Source: CAWHXG01 sp963833235 (GTDB lineage: Bacteria; Pseudomonadota; Alphaproteobacteria; Rhodobacterales; Rhodobacteraceae). Taken from it: a stretch of 64,000 nucleotides of DNA. The notes beneath the pieces were generated by a model that saw only the letters and a program-made list of their open reading frames with translations, did not search any database and had not been told where the DNA came from. Location of the stretch: NCBI GenBank assembly GCA_963833235.1, contig CAWHXG010000004.1:322325-386324 (forward strand). The letters are read 5' to 3'. Position numbers and translations under genes: made by a program. This document shows, piece after piece, positions 61,957 to 64,000 of this stretch; the stretch's first letter is position 1, and every line of letters starts with the position of its first letter.

Positions 61957-63047
61957 GCACGGGCTCCGATCGGGTGAGGGGCGTTCTGCGATGTCGCGGC
62001 GTCGTTGGCAGCCGCAGCCAGATGGTGCCGCGCGTAGCGGCGGCCGAGCGAGGTCAGGATCTCGTAGCCGATCGTTCCCGCTGCTTCGGCAAGCGCATCG
62101 ACCCCCTGATGCGGCCCGAGGATGTCGAGCGCGTCGGGATCGGCGCCCAGATCGCTGACGTCCACGGTCAGCAGGTCCATCGAGACGCGCCCGGCGAGCG
62201 GGCAGGGCACGTCGCCCGCCCAGAGCCTCGCCTGCCCGCCCATCGCCCGGATCAGCCCGTCGGCATAGCCCGCCTGCAGGGTCGCGATGCGCCGGGGCCG
62301 GTCGGCCACATAGGTGGCGCCATACCCTACGCTCTCGCCGGCGGCCACGTCGCGGCACTGGATCACCGGAAGCGACAGGCACACCACCGGCCGGCCCGCC
62401 GCAAAGGGCAGGCCGCCGTACAGCCCGATGCCCGGCCGCGTCAGGTCGAACCCATAGTCGCGGCCCAGAAGGATGCCCCCCGTCGCCGAAAGCGAACGCG
62501 GCGCCGCGATCCCGTCCGTCATGGCGCGAAAGGCGGCAAGCTGCGCCCCGTTCTGCGGGTGCCCGGGCAATTCGGCGCAGGCCAGATGCGACATCACCAG
62601 CGCCGGGCCGGGCGCGGGCAGCTCACCCCGCAGGGCCGCCCAATCCGCCGGCTCCAGCCCCAGCCTGTTCATCCCGGTGTCGAGTTGCACGCCGTAAGCT
62701 GCTCCGGGCAGCGCCTCGCGGTGCCGGGCGACCTGCTGCGGGCTGTTCAGGAGCGGGATCAGCGCGCCCTCGCGCAACGTCCCCGCATCGCCCGCCATGT
62801 GCCCCGAGAACACGTAGATCCGCGGTCCGGGGCCAAGCGCCGCGCGCAGCTCCGCGCCTTCCTCGGCCGTCGCCACGAAGAAGTCCCGCGCGCCGGCCGC
62901 CGCCAGCGTCAGCGCCACCTCGGCCGCGCCCAGCCCATAGCCGCCCGCCTTCACGACGGCCCCGGCTTCGGTGCCCGCCGCAGCCGCCAGCGCCCGCCAG
63001 TTGGCGGCCAGCGCCGTATGGTCGATCGTCAGGGTCGCCCGTGCCAT
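61953..63047 (-). CDS. alr: Alanine racemase
   Basis: PLP enzyme making D-alanine for peptidoglycan, 364 aa. The PLP lysine is in VVKAGGYGLGA; most alanine racemases have KADAYG or KANAYG, so the GG pair is a departure. The catalytic tyrosine is in ESVGYGATYVADRP, and LSLPVIQCRDV and GRVSMDLLTVDVSDL are as expected. Coupled to mlaE by ATGA. Confidence 0.93.
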   Translation of the reverse strand: MARATLTIDHTALAANWRALAAAAGTEAGAVVKAGGYGLGAAEVALTLAAAGARDFFVATAEEGAELRAALGPGPRIYVFSGHMAGDAGTLREGALIPLLNSPQQVARHREALPGAAYGVQLDTGMNRLGLEPADWAALRGELPAPGPALVMSHLACAELPGHPQNGAQLAAFRAMTDGIAAPRSLSATGGILLGRDYGFDLTRPGIGLYGGLPFAAGRPVVCLSLPVIQCRDVAAGESVGYGATYVADRPRRIATLQAGYADGLIRAMGGQARLWAGDVPCPLAGRVSMDLLTVDVSDLGADPDALDILGPHQGVDALAEAAGTIGYEILTSLGRRYARHHLAAAANDAATSQNAPHPIGARA

Positions 63048-63206
63048 GGCCGCCTTGTGACAGAGCCGCGGGTCGCGTCAAGGTGGCGCCGGACCGCCTT
63101 CGGTCACGGGCACGTGTCACCCCGGCCGGGACCGGGTGCGCAAGGCCGCAATGCCCTCAGGTGTCCGCCGCGCCGCGCCGTGCCCCTCGGGTCGGCCACC
63201 CGTCCT

Positions 63207-63626
63207 TCAGTCCGGCGCCCGGTCCGGCAGACCCGCTTGAACCGCCCGGGTCAGCTTCGCCCGCACCGCGCGGTAGGAGATACCCAGCCTGTCCGCCAGA
63301 TCGTCCTCGGCCAGTTGGCCCTCGCCCGGATCGTCCGCGCCGCCGGCCGGCCCTGCGATCCCGGCCCAGGCCACCTGCATCCAGTCGCCGCGCTTGAGAT
63401 AGGGCGCCGGGCGCGCCACGCCGATCTCGATCATGAAGGCGGCCGTTTCCCGGTCCCCGGCCTTCAGGCTGACGCCACGGTCCGCCACCAGCGCGAAGAT
63501 CTTGCCGCCCACCTTCCAGGCATCGGTCTGCGGCCCGAACGGCTGCTCCAGCACCGCGCCGGGCAGTGCCGCGCAGGCCCGCCCGGCGCAGTCCCGCAGG
63601 CGGACCAGATCTGCGTCGTCCAACAT
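63207..63626 (-). CDS. MmcQ/YjbR family protein
   Basis: A 139-aa protein of the MmcQ/YjbR fold. LEQPFGPQTDAWKVGGKIFA and the PAPYLKRGDWMQVAWAG segment are typical. Family members have a DNA-binding-like fold, but the function is unproven. The start at 63626 (MLDDADLVRLRD) is chosen over 63671 for conservation. It ends with a helix (ISYRAVRAKLTRAV). Confidence 0.8.
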   Translation of the reverse strand: MLDDADLVRLRDCAGRACAALPGAVLEQPFGPQTDAWKVGGKIFALVADRGVSLKAGDRETAAFMIEIGVARPAPYLKRGDWMQVAWAGIAGPAGGADDPGEGQLAEDDLADRLGISYRAVRAKLTRAVQAGLPDRAPD

Positions 63627-63673
63627 CGCCCGATCCTGCCGCGGCCGCGTCTGTCGCGCAAGCTCGCGCACCG

Positions 63674-63702
63674 TTGGACAAGTCCGGCGCAGGATGCTAC
63701 CC
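63674..63702 (+). promoter_or_regulatory. Candidate promoter of cysS
   Basis: TTGGAC at 63674-63679, 17 bases, CTACCC at 63697-63702, in the 170-base gap upstream of cysS. AGGATGCTACCC resembles the CGGATGCTAGCC ahead of the ABC ATPase gene. Confidence 0.35.
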
Positions 63703-63841
63703 CCCGGCCCATGACCGGTCTGCCGATCCCGCCCAGCTGTCTCTGCCGCTGACCTCCGTCAGGCGGGCCGCTGGCCATCTTCCATGATCCCCGGTCCCGC
63801 CTGTCCCTCCGCACCACCTGCGACCTGAACAGGCTTCCCCG

Positions 63842-64000
63842 ATGACCGACGCTCCGATCCGCCTCTACGACACCGCCACGCGCTCCACCGTGACGCTCGA
63901 TCCCGTCGTGCCGGGCCGCGTCTCGATGTATGTCTGCGGACCGACCGTCTACGACCGCGCGCATCTGGGCAACGCCCGCTCCGCGGTGGTGTTCGACGTG
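63842..64000 (+). CDS. cysS: Cysteinyl-tRNA synthetase, 5' end only
   Basis: The first 53 codons of a class I tRNA synthetase; the gene continues beyond the window. MTDAPIRLYDTATRSTVTLD is followed by VSMYVCGPTVYDRAHLGNAR, which contains the zinc-binding Cys and the HIGH-type motif HLGN. Start ATG at 63842. Confidence 0.88.
   Translation, partial: MTDAPIRLYDTATRSTVTLDPVVPGRVSMYVCGPTVYDRAHLGNARSAVVFDV

Overview
The window is high-GC chromosomal DNA from an alphaproteobacterium, most likely a member of the Rhodobacterales (Rhodobacteraceae). The grounds are the fourteen-gene complex I operon with small Rhodobacteraceae-type genes between the subunits, a birA-coaX-rnj tail on that operon, a VPLPA-CTERM sorting tail, DUF5337, and TTGAC-N17 promoters in a dense genome with many ATGA overlaps. 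No tRNA, rRNA, CRISPR array, prophage or insertion sequence was recognised.

Layout. (1) 21-10661, plus strand: a DegT-type aminotransferase, then a leucine/isovalerate catabolic cluster (isovaleryl-CoA dehydrogenase, both methylcrotonyl-CoA carboxylase subunits, HMG-CoA lyase, a methylglutaconyl-CoA hydratase candidate). Passenger genes sit in it: DUF1622, LprI-like, flavodoxin-like, EcsC and ASCH. (2) 11067-34169: nuoA to nuoN. The operon is interrupted by an antisense CHASE4-GGDEF-EAL gene between nuoA and nuoB and by an island between nuoF and nuoG (small membrane protein, DUF3291, antisense VPLPA-CTERM protein). It also carries an NTF2-like gene, two small secreted proteins, an H3TH protein, DUF5337, a coiled-coil protein and two tiny membrane ORFs. 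(3) 34159-37384: birA, coaX, RNase J. (4) 37443-43165: DEAD-box helicase, OsmC, ExoD, a glycosyltransferase and prfC. (5) 43379-49006: SnoaL-like protein, SDR, orphan ABC ATPase, tatABC, DUF815 ATPase. (6) 49157-51788: nlpD-like, pcm, surE. (7) 51905-58596: SDR, bioY, purF, a LysE/Lrp divergent pair, cvpA, radA. (8) 58765-64000: YdeI-like, PqiA-like and unknown membrane protein, mlaF, mlaE, alr, YjbR-like, and the 5' end of cysS.

How the genes work together. The first cluster turns isovaleryl-CoA into acetyl-CoA and acetoacetate. Its carboxylase needs biotin, and the window also holds the biotin ligase (birA) and a biotin uptake protein (bioY). Complex I feeds NADH electrons to quinone. Candidate promoters lie before nuoA, before nuoB and before nuoG, so transcription appears to restart after each interruption.

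Caution: about 60 single-base frameshifts break otherwise well conserved genes, concentrated in nuoF, nuoG, nuoN, birA, coaX, prfC, mlaF and mlaE. Insertions and deletions are mixed, often in short G or C runs, while the amino acids stay conserved in the alternate frames. I read this as sequence or assembly error rather than decay, and I annotate those genes across their full reconstructed extent.
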